This document shows, in pieces, positions 27,017 to 35,606 of a stretch of 64,000 nt of DNA. The first letter of the stretch is position 1. Every line of letters begins with the position of its first letter. Source of the DNA: Bin87 sp965197635 (GTDB taxonomy: Bacteria; Chloroflexota; Dehalococcoidia; Lucifugimonadales; UBA3495); contig OZ240218.1 in the NCBI GenBank assembly GCA_965197635.1, forward strand, positions 744,001 through 808,000, in the 5' to 3' direction. A program made the translations under genes and the position numbers. The notes beneath the pieces are model-generated. The model did not search any database, was not told where the DNA came from, and was given only the letters and a program-made list of their open reading frames with translations.

Positions 27017-27967
27017 TCAGAAAATCGCGATGGGGTTCACCGGGCTGCCTGTTACGTTGCGCAGGCGCAGGGCCCCGATGGAGAGCATGAATTCCCAGCG
27101 CCCGTGCCGCGCCGCCACCTCGGCCACATCCTCCAGATTGGCATTGTCAATCAGCCACACCCCCAGGTACACCAGGCAGGCGATGTGCAACGGCGACACG
27201 ATGTTTCCGTACTGGTTGGGTCGAATGTCGTTGGAGGTGTCGGTGCCCAGCATCGCGACACCACGTTCCTTGAACCACGGTGCGCAGGCGACGTGGCACG
27301 CCACGCTGGGCTCGGTGCCCGGCACGGGCCCGTCCACCATGCGGCGGCGGTAGTTGCCCGTTCGGACCAGCAGGATGTCTCCTTCCTGAACGGAGACGCC
27401 TTGCTCACGCTCGGCGGCGTCCAGATCCTCCGGCATGACGGGCGTGTCCGGGGCTAGCCAATCCACGCCGCGTGCCCGGGCGACGTCCAGCAGCACCCCC
27501 CGGCTCACCAGCCCTTGGGCGGTCAGGTCGATGGCATGGCTCTGCGCTCCCTCCCGTGAGGTGACCACGGCGGCCGGCACGCCGTTGTACATCAAACCGT
27601 CGTAGGAGTAGTGGGACAGGGCGTCGATGTGGGTAATAGTCTGCCCGTGGAAGACCATGCCAATGAACTCGGCCGCGCCCCGCCGTGAGTTGCGCCGCTC
27701 CAGCGGGTCGGTGTCTCGGCCTTCACCGCTGTCCACCATGAACCGCTGCACCTGGTGGGTGATGTCGGGTGTCATATCGGTGGTGATGGGCCGGGCGCAG
27801 CTAACCGTTTCGCCGGTCTGCACCAGCGCGGCTGCCTGCGTCCGCTTCGCTGCCGTGATCAGGTTCAGCGCACCGAGCTGGTCTTGCTGACCCCACCGGC
27901 CCCAGTTGTTTTCGTCGCGATACCAAGCCAGCACTTCCGCCTCGGTGGGTACTCCTGCGAAAGCCAT
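27017..27967 (-). CDS. Cyclase family protein (kynurenine formamidase-like)
   Basis: A protein of 316 residues starting at ATG 27967 (MAFAGVPTEAEVLAWYRDEN), set by GGAGGG just upstream rather than the longer frame. The family metal-binding motif HGQTITHIDALSHY (about 110-123) fits the HxGTHxDxPxH pattern of the cyclase/kynurenine formamidase superfamily. Further blocks are GVLLDVARARGVDWL, EGDILLVRTGNYRRR and GTDTSNDIRPN. These enzymes hydrolyse amides or cyclic compounds with a divalent metal. The substrate here is unknown. It may act in the same aromatic-compound metabolism as other genes in the window. Confidence 0.85.
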   Translation of the reverse strand: MAFAGVPTEAEVLAWYRDENNWGRWGQQDQLGALNLITAAKRTQAAALVQTGETVSCARPITTDMTPDITHQVQRFMVDSGEGRDTDPLERRNSRRGAAEFIGMVFHGQTITHIDALSHYSYDGLMYNGVPAAVVTSREGAQSHAIDLTAQGLVSRGVLLDVARARGVDWLAPDTPVMPEDLDAAEREQGVSVQEGDILLVRTGNYRRRMVDGPVPGTEPSVACHVACAPWFKERGVAMLGTDTSNDIRPNQYGNIVSPLHIACLVYLGVWLIDNANLEDVAEVAARHGRWEFMLSIGALRLRNVTGSPVNPIAIF

Positions 27968-28233
27968 AATTCCCTCCGTAGCAATCTGTCGTTCTCTACC
28001 CGTGTTTTCGCCGGGCATTTTACACTAACGCAAACATGACAGATGACCGTCGCCGCCACACTTTTTGTTTGCTCAGCTACCGGCGACATCTTTCGGCATG
28101 GTCGGATGAATGGATACGCTGCAACCCTGTAGCCCCCATGCAAACCAAACTGTACTAGCAAATCGTAATATTAATCATCAGACATATAACCGGTTATTAT
28201 GGTGGACACCAAACGAGGGAGGTGAACAGCTAG

Positions 28234-29785
28234 CAGCCCGTCTGAGGAATGCCCAAGTGGCGCAGATTTAGCCAAGAGCTGACCGGCAACATCTAACTAT
28301 GATTGCCGATCACCAGCGCTGATGCCGCCAGTATTTGGCCGACAGTGGGCCGATGATGGCAGAAACCGGCTTCGCCAACGATGCGACGAGCCCTTGGGCC
28401 GGCATCTTGGCGCCGAACCGGAACAGCTGGAGCAGGTTGTGCCCGGTGCAGATCAGCAGCCACTCCCCTTTCACCCTCTCCAGACCCCGCAGCAGGAACT
28501 GCCGGAACCCTCGACCCCTGCTTGATCTGGCCGAAGGCCGGCTCCACCGTCGCCATCCGCAGCGCATAACTTTGCCGACCCTTTTTCGTCAGCAACTTCC
28601 GCCGCATTCGATCCCGGGGGGACAGCTGCTTGGGGATGCGATCCCTGGGGGCGGGCGGCAACACTCGGCCGTGGCGGGTTCTCTCCGGCGCGACGTAGGG
28701 GTCTGTGCCCCGCGCGTAGAGTTCGTCAACCACCCTGGCTGAGTAGTACCCGGCGTCAGCGGACACTTCCTTTGGGATCACGCCGGTGTTGCCGATGGTC
28801 TCCTCGACCATGCCCGTCGCCTGCTGCTGGTCCGATGCCTGGTTCGTGGCTTGCGCCGCCACAATCACCTGGCGCTCGCTGTCCACCACCGCCGGGCAGT
28901 TGTACGCCTGGACGAAGTCCCGCCCGCCCGGCGCGGGCAGGATCCGGGACTCCGCATCAGTAAAGTTGTGCTGGGCTTTATCGTCGGGGACTCCTGAAAG
29001 TGCCTTGCCCTCCCCTTCGGCCTGTCCTGCCGCCGCCGGCGCTTCCGCTTCCAACGCCGCCAGGGCCTCCCGTAACTGCTCCCACCGGCCTTGCCGAAAG
29101 GCCAACTCTGCTGGCAACTCATCACCACGCCTGTCCTGACCGTACCGACGGTCTGCCGCGTCATCCGCTTCCGGCGCCCGCCGCAGCAACTCCGCCACCT
29201 CCGCCGCCAACTGCGCCGACTGCTCCTGCATCCGCCCGTAACTCATCGCCTGATGCTGCGATGCGTTGGCCTTCACCTTGGTCCCGTCCAACGCCACCTG
29301 CCCCAACTTCACCAACCCCGCCAACTGGCACCATGCCAGCACCGGCAAGAACCGGTCCGACAACTCCGCCCGGTGGTCCTTGCGAAAGTCCGAGATGGTG
29401 CGGAAGTCCGGCGTGTTGTTCGCCGCCAGCACCCGAAACGCGATGTCCTCGTGAAGCCGCTGGGCGATCCTCCGTGATGACGCCACTCCAACGCAGTAGC
29501 CGTAGAGCAGCGCCTTGACCATCATCTGAGGATGGTAGGGCGGTCCGCCCCGCCGCTCTGGCTCGTAGCGCGCGGTGATGTCCGACCGGTCCAACTGCTC
29601 AACAACGTCGGAGATGAAGTAGGCCAGGTGGTCGTCCGGCAGCCATTCCCGCAGGGCCGCCGGCAACAGCAACTGCTGGTCGGGGTCATAGGCGCGGTAC
29701 GTCTTGCTCATCAGCGGCTCCCCGTAACTTGACTGCGCTCATCATACCCCCAATGGCTCGTCAAGCATGTTTCTCGGACGGGCTG
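28234..29785 (-). mobile_element. IS1182-family element
   Basis: About 1.55 kb with inverted repeats CAGCCCGTCTGAGGAA and TTTCTCGGACGGGCTG. It is flanked by CTAG on each side (28230-28233 and 29786-29789), a palindromic 4-bp target duplication seen in this family. Confidence 0.88.
28310..29711 (-). pseudogene. IS1182-family transposase, C-terminal frameshift
   Basis: From ATG 29711 (MSKTYRAYDPDQQLLLPAAL) the protein shows the IS1182 layout. The N-terminal domain has YHPQMMVKALLYGYCVGVAS and FRTISDFRKDH. The core has VALDGTKVKANAS (Asp), EVSADAGYYS (Asp) and MATVEPAFGQIK (Glu). After KQG near 28520 one extra base moves the true ending (RGFRQFLLRGLERVKGEWLL through SAKYWRHQRW) to another frame that stops at 28310. 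Only the last 70 residues are affected and the catalytic residues lie before the break. Confidence 0.85.
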
Positions 29786-29789
29786 CTAG

Positions 29790-29933
29790 GGGCGATATCC
29801 ACCCACATCAGGTGGATCTCCAATCCGGAGAACCTGATATAGACGTCTCGCCAGTTGGCCAACCTGCCCGGGAATACTCGGGCGACCCGGCAGACATCCC
29901 AAGCCGGGCCAAACCCAGTTTCGATTCAAGGTC
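29790..29933. other. Short intergenic stretch with inverted repeats, no gene
   Basis: Between the IS1182 and MITE targets lie 144 bases with several small hairpins (for example CCACCCACATCAGGTGG). No open frame or known RNA motif is recognised. Confidence 0.4.
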
Positions 29934-29937
29934 CTAG

Positions 29938-30073
29938 TATTACAACGACGGTTGACGAGTACGGACCTTGACTTTGGCCTATGCTAAACAGGAACGGTAC
30001 TCAAATGAGGGTGTCTTTGCGACCCGCTGATACGAAGCTTCAAGCGTGGTTCGCCAAATCTGTCGTTGTAATA
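29938..30073. repeat. 136-bp MITE with IS701-type ends
   Basis: It has no coding capacity. The ends TATTACAACGAC and GTCGTTGTAATA are perfect inverted repeats and equal the ends of the adjoining IS701 element. It is flanked by CTAG at 29934-29937 and 30074-30077, the second CTAG being shared with IS701 copy 1. Confidence 0.92.
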
Positions 30074-30077
30074 CTAG

Positions 30078-31534
30078 TATTACAACGACAGTTGCTATGG
30101 TAGGATTGTTGGCGAGTTAGCGCAGGCTTGGGGAGGTGGGGCAGAGCGATGGATGCGGCAGACCTTGAGCGGGTTTACGAGGCCTTTCAGGACTTTCAGG
30201 CCTACTTTGCGCCGGTCTTTGGCCGCAGGGAGTCACGGGAGCACAGCCGTCATTACCTGCCGGGCCTGCTGGTGCAGTCCCGGGAGCGGCGCAACGCCGA
30301 AAACCTGGTGGAGACGGTTCCGGCATCGGCCCGAGCGCTGCCGCGGTTTCTCACCGCATCGCCCTGGGATGATGAGGGTGTGATGGGTCGGCTGCAGGAG
30401 TATCTGGGTTCCAGATTGGAGGACCCGCCGGCGGTGTGGGTGTTGGACGGCAGCGACTTTCCCAAGCCGGGGGTGAAGTCGGTGGGAGTAATCAGACAGT
30501 ACTGTGGAGCGTTGGGGAAGATCGCCAGCTGCCAGGCTGGGTTGTTGCTGGCCCACGTGGGTCCTAGGGGTCGGGCGCTGGTGGACCAGCGCCTGTATCT
30601 GCCCCAGGAGTGGACATCGGATGTGGAGCGTTGTGCGGCGGCGGGGGTGCCGGAAGCGCGGCGGGAGTACCGGAGCAAGACGGAGCTGGCGCTGGAGATG
30701 CTGGAGCGGGCCCAGGCTCGTGGCTACCTCAAGGCGCAGTGGGTGGCTGGGGATTCCGCTGTCGGGATGTCGCCCACGCTGCGGGAGGGAATTTCGAGGG
30801 CGGGAATGCGGTACGTGCTGGACGTGCGGCCGGATCTGACAGCGTGGCCGTTGGAACCCACCTGGACCAACCCGCCCGATCAGGGCAACGGGCGTCCCCG
30901 CAAACCCAGGTTGCGGCGGGAGGAGCGGCAGACCATGGCGGAGCGCGGCGCGGCGTTGCCAGCAGCAGCCTGGCGGGAGATAACCATTGCAATGGGCCGC
31001 CAGGGGCCGCGCACCTACCGTTACAGCGCCCAGCGGGTACGGGTAACGCGGCAGCGCAAACCTGGCGAAGTCCTCTGGGCAATCTACCGCCAGAACCTGG
31101 ACGGCGGCGAACCCCGCTACTACCGGTCCAACGCTCCCGCGGACACCCCCTTGGAAACCCTGGCCCACGTGGGCGGCTCCCGGTGGCGCATTGCAACCGA
31201 GTTCGAGACCGAGCAGCGCGACGTGGGATTGGATGAGTACGAGACCCGCACTTGGGCCGGGTGGCACCATCACATCGCCATGTGCCTGCTGGCGGGCGCC
31301 TTCCTGCTGACCCGGCAGCAGGATTGGGGGGAAAAGATGCCCCGGATCACGCGGCCCCAGGTGTACCGAGTAGTGCGTGAGCTGCTGCCGCGGGAGTGGT
31401 TTGGGCCGCCGGAGTTGCTGCGATGGCTGGCGGACGTCCAACTGCGCAACCAACGGGCCAAATGCTCCCATGCGAAACGCCGCGCCGCCGGTCGCGCCAC
31501 CACCAGTATCCCTCCCTAAACTGTCGTTGTAATA
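30078..31534 (+). mobile_element. IS701-family element, copy 1
   Basis: About 1.46 kb with inverted ends TATTACAACGACAGTT and AACTGTCGTTGTAATA, flanked by CTAG at 30074-30077 and 31535-31538. CTAG fits the YTAR target known for IS701. It belongs to a different subtype from copies 2 and 3, whose ends read TACTACAGTCGCGCTT. Confidence 0.92.
30149..31519 (+). CDS. IS701-family transposase, intact
   Basis: A DDE transposase of 456 residues. The start ATG 30149 (MDAADLERVYEAFQDFQAYF) follows GGAGGTGGGG. The catalytic series is visible as WVLDGSDFPKPG (first Asp), WVAGDSAVGMSP (second Asp) and RWRIATEFETEQRDVGLDEY (Glu in the IS4-superfamily YREK-like region). The family block LVDQRLYLPQEW is also present. 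No stops or shifts are seen and both ends are intact, so this element could be active and could mobilise the adjacent MITE. Confidence 0.92.
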   Translation: MDAADLERVYEAFQDFQAYFAPVFGRRESREHSRHYLPGLLVQSRERRNAENLVETVPASARALPRFLTASPWDDEGVMGRLQEYLGSRLEDPPAVWVLDGSDFPKPGVKSVGVIRQYCGALGKIASCQAGLLLAHVGPRGRALVDQRLYLPQEWTSDVERCAAAGVPEARREYRSKTELALEMLERAQARGYLKAQWVAGDSAVGMSPTLREGISRAGMRYVLDVRPDLTAWPLEPTWTNPPDQGNGRPRKPRLRREERQTMAERGAALPAAAWREITIAMGRQGPRTYRYSAQRVRVTRQRKPGEVLWAIYRQNLDGGEPRYYRSNAPADTPLETLAHVGGSRWRIATEFETEQRDVGLDEYETRTWAGWHHHIAMCLLAGAFLLTRQQDWGEKMPRITRPQVYRVVRELLPREWFGPPELLRWLADVQLRNQRAKCSHAKRRAAGRATTSIPP

Positions 31535-31537
31535 CTA

Positions 31538-32702
31538 GTGTGGTGTAACTGAAGTTCATTGTAATAGTATTCGCGATGAGGTATCCTCCGGGTTAGCAGC
31601 CCAGAGGAGGATGACCATGGCAATCGGACGACCAATGCCGCCGCTAATTTTGGATGACGTGGAGCGTGAAACCTTGGAACGGTGGGTTCGTCGTCCGAAA
31701 ACGGCGCAAGCTTTGGCGCTGCGGGCCAGAATGATTTTGGGCTGTGCCGAAGGCCGCAGCAATACCACGGTGAGCGCCGACCTGGGAGTGTCCGATGCGA
31801 CGGTGGGGAAATGGCGTTCCCGGTTCCTGGAACGGAGGCTGGACGGACTGTCGGACGAACCGCGCAGCGGACGGCCTCGAGCGGTTACCGATGACGACGT
31901 GGAGCGTGTGATTACGCTGACGCTGGAGACCGCGCCCCGGGACGCGACCCATTGGAGCACCCGGTCCATGGCCCAGCGCAGCGGGCTGAGCCACAACACG
32001 GTCAGCCGCATCTGGCGGGCCTTCGGATTGCAGCCACACCGCACGGAGACCTTCAAGTTGTCGTCGGACCCCTTCTTCATCGAGAAGGTCAGGGACGTTG
32101 TGGGGCTATACCTGAATCCACCGGATCGGGCGTTGGTCCTGTGCGTGGACGAGAAGTCCCAGATCCAGGCGTTGGATCGCACCCGTCCGCTATTGCCCAT
32201 GCGCCCGGGACAAGTGGAACGGCGCACCCATGATTACCTGCGTCACGGCACCACTTCGCTGTTCGCCGCCTTAGACACCAGGACCGGCAAGGTGATTGGT
32301 CGTTGCCACCAACGGCACCGGGCCGTGGAGTTCCGCAAATTCCTCGATACCATCGAGGCCGAGGTGCCCGCCGACCTCGACGTCCACCTGATCGCGGACA
32401 ACTACGCCACCCACCAGACGGCGCTGATCCGGAACTGGTTTGCCAAGCGGCCCCGCTTCCATATGCACTTCACACCCACCAGCGCCTCGTGGCTGAACCT
32501 GGTGGAGCGCTGGTTCGGTCTGCTCACCGAAAAGCAGTTGCGCCGCGGCGTGCATCAGAGCAGCGCCGAACTGGAGACTGCCATCTACCGCTACCTGGAC
32601 GTCACCAACGAAGACCCCAAACCTTTTGTCTGGACCAAGACCGCCGACCAAATCCTGGCCAACGTCGCCCACTTTTGCCAGCGAACTTTGAATACAGGAC
32701 AC
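31538..32702 (+). mobile_element. IS630-family element
   Basis: About 1.17 kb with imperfect inverted ends (GTGTGGTGTAACTGAAGTTC and GAACTTTGAATACAGGACAC), inserted at TA (31536-31537 and 32703-32704) as IS630/Tc1 elements do. The left TA lies inside the CTAG target of IS701 copy 1, so the two elements overlap at their target site. Confidence 0.9.
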
Positions 32703-32705
32703 TAG
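31617..32705 (+). CDS. IS630-family transposase, intact
   Basis: Start ATG 31617 is preferred over 31611 because GAGGAGG then has normal spacing. The protein has an N-terminal helix-turn-helix (TTVSADLGVSDATVGKWRSR) and a second one (STRSMAQRSGLSHNTVSRIW). The DDE core is complete: LCVDEKSQIQALDR, LIADNYATHQ and SASWLNLVERWFG, with the Asp, Asp and Glu near 178, 261 and 297. The TAG stop codon is formed by the last base region of the element plus the TA target, so the reading frame is closed only by the insertion site. Confidence 0.92.
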   Translation: MAIGRPMPPLILDDVERETLERWVRRPKTAQALALRARMILGCAEGRSNTTVSADLGVSDATVGKWRSRFLERRLDGLSDEPRSGRPRAVTDDDVERVITLTLETAPRDATHWSTRSMAQRSGLSHNTVSRIWRAFGLQPHRTETFKLSSDPFFIEKVRDVVGLYLNPPDRALVLCVDEKSQIQALDRTRPLLPMRPGQVERRTHDYLRHGTTSLFAALDTRTGKVIGRCHQRHRAVEFRKFLDTIEAEVPADLDVHLIADNYATHQTALIRNWFAKRPRFHMHFTPTSASWLNLVERWFGLLTEKQLRRGVHQSSAELETAIYRYLDVTNEDPKPFVWTKTADQILANVAHFCQRTLNTGH

Positions 32706-32734
32706 GGAACCTCTGAATAAGTCGCCCTTTCCGC

Positions 32735-32815
32735 CGGCGGACCGTCATTCTGGCGAAAGCCGGAATCTACATTCCTGGGTTTTTGCATTCCGGCCTGCGC
32801 CGGAGTGACGTTGTT
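32735..32815. repeat. Pair of REP-like imperfect palindromes
   Basis: GTCATTCTGGCGAAAGCCGG and CATTCCGGCCTGCGCCGGAG lie 20-30 bases apart in a non-coding gap downstream of the thiolase gene. Each can fold as a hairpin. Similar short palindromes are dispersed in many bacterial genomes. They may also end transcription of the thiolase operon. Confidence 0.5.
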
Positions 32816-32853
32816 ACGAGTTGCCCTGGATCTTCACGTCGTTCCCGGAATCA

Positions 32854-34170
32854 TCACGAAGGGTGCTTGCCTAGCATCAGCCAGCCACCGCTGCTGGGGG
32901 TGGTGAAGGCGCACAGGGCGGTCTCGGCCCGCACGGTCACCTGGCGGTTGCCAGCGGTGCCCCGGAGCTGCTCGATGCTGTCGGTGTACATGGCGGTGCG
33001 GGTGCGACCATTGCCCAGGTTGCCGCCGCTGGAACTGAAGGGGTGAGGGCCTTTGACGCTGATGTCGCCGGCGTAGAAGGTCAAAGCATCGCCCCGCTTG
33101 ACCCCGTGCCACTGGAAGCCCTCCAGGAAGAACTGGGCCATTATGGAGTAGCCGTCGTAGGGGTTGAAGATGTCCACATCGGCAGGCCCCAAGCCGGCGC
33201 CTTCGTACATGCGCGCGGCCTGCCGGTCGGTCCACATCTCCACTTCGTCCAGGTCGGGCTGGGTGGTTCGGAACGGGAAGTTGTGCTGGGAATGGTTGAG
33301 CACGTAAACGGGCTGGGAATCCATATCCTGCGCCCGCTCTGCGGTGGTGAACACGTAGGCCGCCGAGGCGTTGACGGGACGGTCGCAGTCCCAGATGCGT
33401 AGCGGATTCAAGATTGGCCGGGAACCTATGTAGTCTTCCACCGATATGGGTTCGATGTTGTGGGTGGCGTTGTACCCCCAGGGGGTGAGGATCCCGTTCT
33501 TGTGCTGGTTGATGACAAAGGGGGCAAGGTCCTCATGTTCGCCGCCGTACCTCATCAGGTACTGGCGGTGGGGAAAGATGTTGATGAAATCGTTGCCGCC
33601 GTGGTTGCCCCACGGCACGGTCCACTGGCGTGCGCCACGGGCGTAGTCCTCGGCATTCTCGCCGCCCCGCCGGTAGCGGCCTTCCATGTTGCCCGTGGGA
33701 TAGATGACCAGGCAGGTGGAGCAGACACCGTCGCCCACGGCCTGGGAGGCCATGCCCACCATCTCGCCGATGGTCGGCACCCCGGTGGGGGCAAATTTGA
33801 CGTTCTTGAAGCCCATGGTGTTGATGAGCCACTGGGCGTTGATCAGAGTCAGGCCGTACTCCGAATCGTATGGCGGGTCGAAGTAGGGCCGGGGCGCCCA
33901 CTGGGAGGTGGTCCCGCCGCTGCCGCCAGCGATGTGGCTGTCACAGCAGACGATGCCGTCCACCTGGTCAATGGTGACTCCGGCCTGCTCCATCGCTTTT
34001 TCGCAGGCCATGATGGTGTAAGCGCCCAGGGAGGTTTCCAGGTTCTCCTCGTCCCACCGCCGGTCCACCGGCGAATGGCCGTAGCCGACGACGGCCACCT
34101 TGCCCCGGTGTTCCCACACGCCCAGGCCATCCCGGTCCCTGCGCCACTGGAAGTCATTGCTGCTGGTCAT
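32854..34170 (-). CDS. Thiolase family protein (non-decarboxylating, lipid-transfer type)
   Basis: A protein of 438 residues from ATG 34170 (MTSSNDFQWRRDRDGLGVWE), preceded by AAGGACGG. It resembles the thiolase-like proteins that pair with OB-fold zinc-ribbon partners. KVAVVGYGHSPVDRR starts the fold, QAVGDGVCSTCLVIYPTGN lies at the nucleophile position, and FNPYDGYSIMAQFFLEGF and GGWLMLGKH form the C-terminal half. Such proteins act in acyl-CoA chain shortening, for example on sterol side chains or branched acids. The partner gene lies 66 bp upstream on the same strand, supporting a two-subunit complex. The catalytic Cys assignment is inferred. Confidence 0.82.
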   Translation of the reverse strand: MTSSNDFQWRRDRDGLGVWEHRGKVAVVGYGHSPVDRRWDEENLETSLGAYTIMACEKAMEQAGVTIDQVDGIVCCDSHIAGGSGGTTSQWAPRPYFDPPYDSEYGLTLINAQWLINTMGFKNVKFAPTGVPTIGEMVGMASQAVGDGVCSTCLVIYPTGNMEGRYRRGGENAEDYARGARQWTVPWGNHGGNDFINIFPHRQYLMRYGGEHEDLAPFVINQHKNGILTPWGYNATHNIEPISVEDYIGSRPILNPLRIWDCDRPVNASAAYVFTTAERAQDMDSQPVYVLNHSQHNFPFRTTQPDLDEVEMWTDRQAARMYEGAGLGPADVDIFNPYDGYSIMAQFFLEGFQWHGVKRGDALTFYAGDISVKGPHPFSSSGGNLGNGRTRTAMYTDSIEQLRGTAGNRQVTVRAETALCAFTTPSSGGWLMLGKHPS

Positions 34171-34236
34171 AGTCCGTCCTTTTGTCGCGTATCCGTTATC
34201 GCGTATCCATGAATAAGCGCGAAGTTTCACCAATGG

Positions 34237-34647
34237 TTATTCCACCACCATCCACTCGTGTATCAACTGGCCGGGAGCCACTTCCTCGAAGGTAACCTCC
34301 ACGGCCGCGCCCACCGGTACCTCGTAGGCCGGGACGCCCGGCAGGTTGGAGTAGAAGTTCACAGTGGGGTCCTGGTCCAGCGTCACCAGGGCAAGATTGT
34401 AGGGCTGGTCGGGCATCCGACGGTTGAGGCGGCCGTCCTCGATGACGATGTACGTGGCGACGTGGCCCTTGCCTGCCACCTCTTTCCACTCCAGCCCATC
34501 GGCGGAGCCGCACACCTGGCAGGCCGCCTGGGGCGGGTACTGGAGCTTGTCGCAGGCGGTACAGTTCTGGAGGACCAGGCGCTGTTCGTTCACCGCGTCC
34601 CAAAAGGGCTGGCTGAGTTCATCTGGTACTGGGATTACCTTTGGCAT
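34237..34647 (-). CDS. Zinc-ribbon OB-fold protein (DUF35 type), partner of the thiolase
   Basis: A protein of 136 residues starting at ATG 34647 (MPKVIPVPDELSQPFW). Four cysteines, C29, C32, C43 and C46 (NCTACDKLQYPP, AACQVCGS), form the rubredoxin-like zinc ribbon. A beta-rich OB fold follows (GKGHVATYIVIEDGRLN, PYNLALVTLDQ, AVEVTFEEVAPGQLIHEW). These proteins bind acyl-CoA and form complexes with thiolase-like subunits. It precedes the thiolase gene on the same strand. An IS3 remnant ends 24 bp upstream of the start codon, so the original promoter may have been replaced. Confidence 0.85.
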   Translation of the reverse strand: MPKVIPVPDELSQPFWDAVNEQRLVLQNCTACDKLQYPPQAACQVCGSADGLEWKEVAGKGHVATYIVIEDGRLNRRMPDQPYNLALVTLDQDPTVNFYSNLPGVPAYEVPVGAAVEVTFEEVAPGQLIHEWMVVE

Positions 34648-34670
34648 TGCTTGTCTCCAACCATTTCTTT

Positions 34671-35232
34671 TCACGCAACTCTATTACAGAACAGGGTATG
34701 TGGGCAGCTGACGCTCGTCTCATGCTCGCGGGTCGGAACCATATGGGTTTGGACCTGCTTGACCTGTTTGACCAGGCAAATCAGCGACCTGCCCCCCAGT
34801 AGTTGTACCACTCTCCATGTCACTGTGACCAGTTCCCGGATGATATCCTCGGGCAGGATGGTCTCCGGCGCCGGAGGTCGGTAGCTCAGGGAACTGTGCG
34901 GTCTGACCCGGTTGTAGGTCTGCCGGTACTGCTCGGTCAGCACTTGCACCTCGAGTAGCGTGTTGAACACCTCCCGGTCTAACATTTCGTCCTTCAGCTT
35001 GCCTTTGAAACTTTCCAGGTAGCCGTTCTCCCTGGGAGAACCAGGCTCGATGTACCGGGTCCTGGCCCCGACCCCGCCGAGCCACTACCGCACCGTCCGG
35101 ACAGTGAACTCCGGCCCGTTGTCCGAGCGGATGTACCCGGGCACTCCCCTGGCAATCATCAGTCCAGAGAGGGTCTCAATCACATCTGAGGACCGAATGC
35201 TGCGCTGGGCTACCTGTCCAGCGCCATTGCCA
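34671..35232 (-). pseudogene. IS3-family OrfB remnant
   Basis: The C-terminal half of an IS3-type integrase core is recognisable in one frame. It reads RSSDVIETLSGLMIARGVPG and YIRSDNGPEFTVRTVR, then a TAG at 35085-35087. After it come PGSPRENGYLESFKGKLKDE (with the catalytic Glu), MLDREVFNTLLEVQVL and YNRVRPHSSLSYRPPAPE. The N-terminal half and OrfA are missing. The 5' side joins abruptly to integrase sequence at about 35235. Confidence 0.85.
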
Positions 35233-35279
35233 AAGCCCACGAGTGGGCTGGCCACGAATCTCCTTGGAAAGACCGCGGA

Positions 35280-35571
35280 GTGCGCGCCTCCTTGAAAGGA
35301 ATGGGCGCGGCGCTTGGGGAAACCCCAGCGCCAGTCTGGGGCGCTCACCGCCCACGCCCTCACCGTGGTCCAACTCACCGCTGTCCAGCCCCGCAAGCGC
35401 GGCCGCGGCTTCGAAACGGCGGAGCAGGCCGCGGAGCGCGCCCGTTTGGACCTGGCCATGGTGGCCGTGCTGTCCGACGCCGGCCTGCGCCGCTCCGAGG
35501 CGGCCGCTCTCATCTGGGGCGACGTCGTGCGCGGGGACGACGGCAGCGGGCGCATCACGGTCATCCGCTAG
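35280..35571 (+). pseudogene. Tyrosine recombinase (integrase) fragment
   Basis: Only the middle of a phage-type integrase remains. VRASLKGMGAALG is in one frame. After a shift near 35320 the text continues GKPQRQSGALTAHALTVVQL, ETAEQAAERARLDLAMVAVL and SDAGLRRSEAAALIWGDVVR, ending GSGRITVIR before a TAG. The LRRSEAAAL block contains the first catalytic Arg of the family. The C-terminal HxxR and Tyr are absent. It may mark the old edge of an integrated element. Confidence 0.7.
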
Positions 35572-35606
35572 CATTGCCTCAAGGAAAAGGTTACTTATAG
35601 GAAGTG

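Noticed and set aside
28100..28233. Gene start behind GAGGGAGGTGAAC before IS1182
   Set aside because: The frame after the ribosome-like site meets a stop at once, with or without the IS, so no gene is supported.
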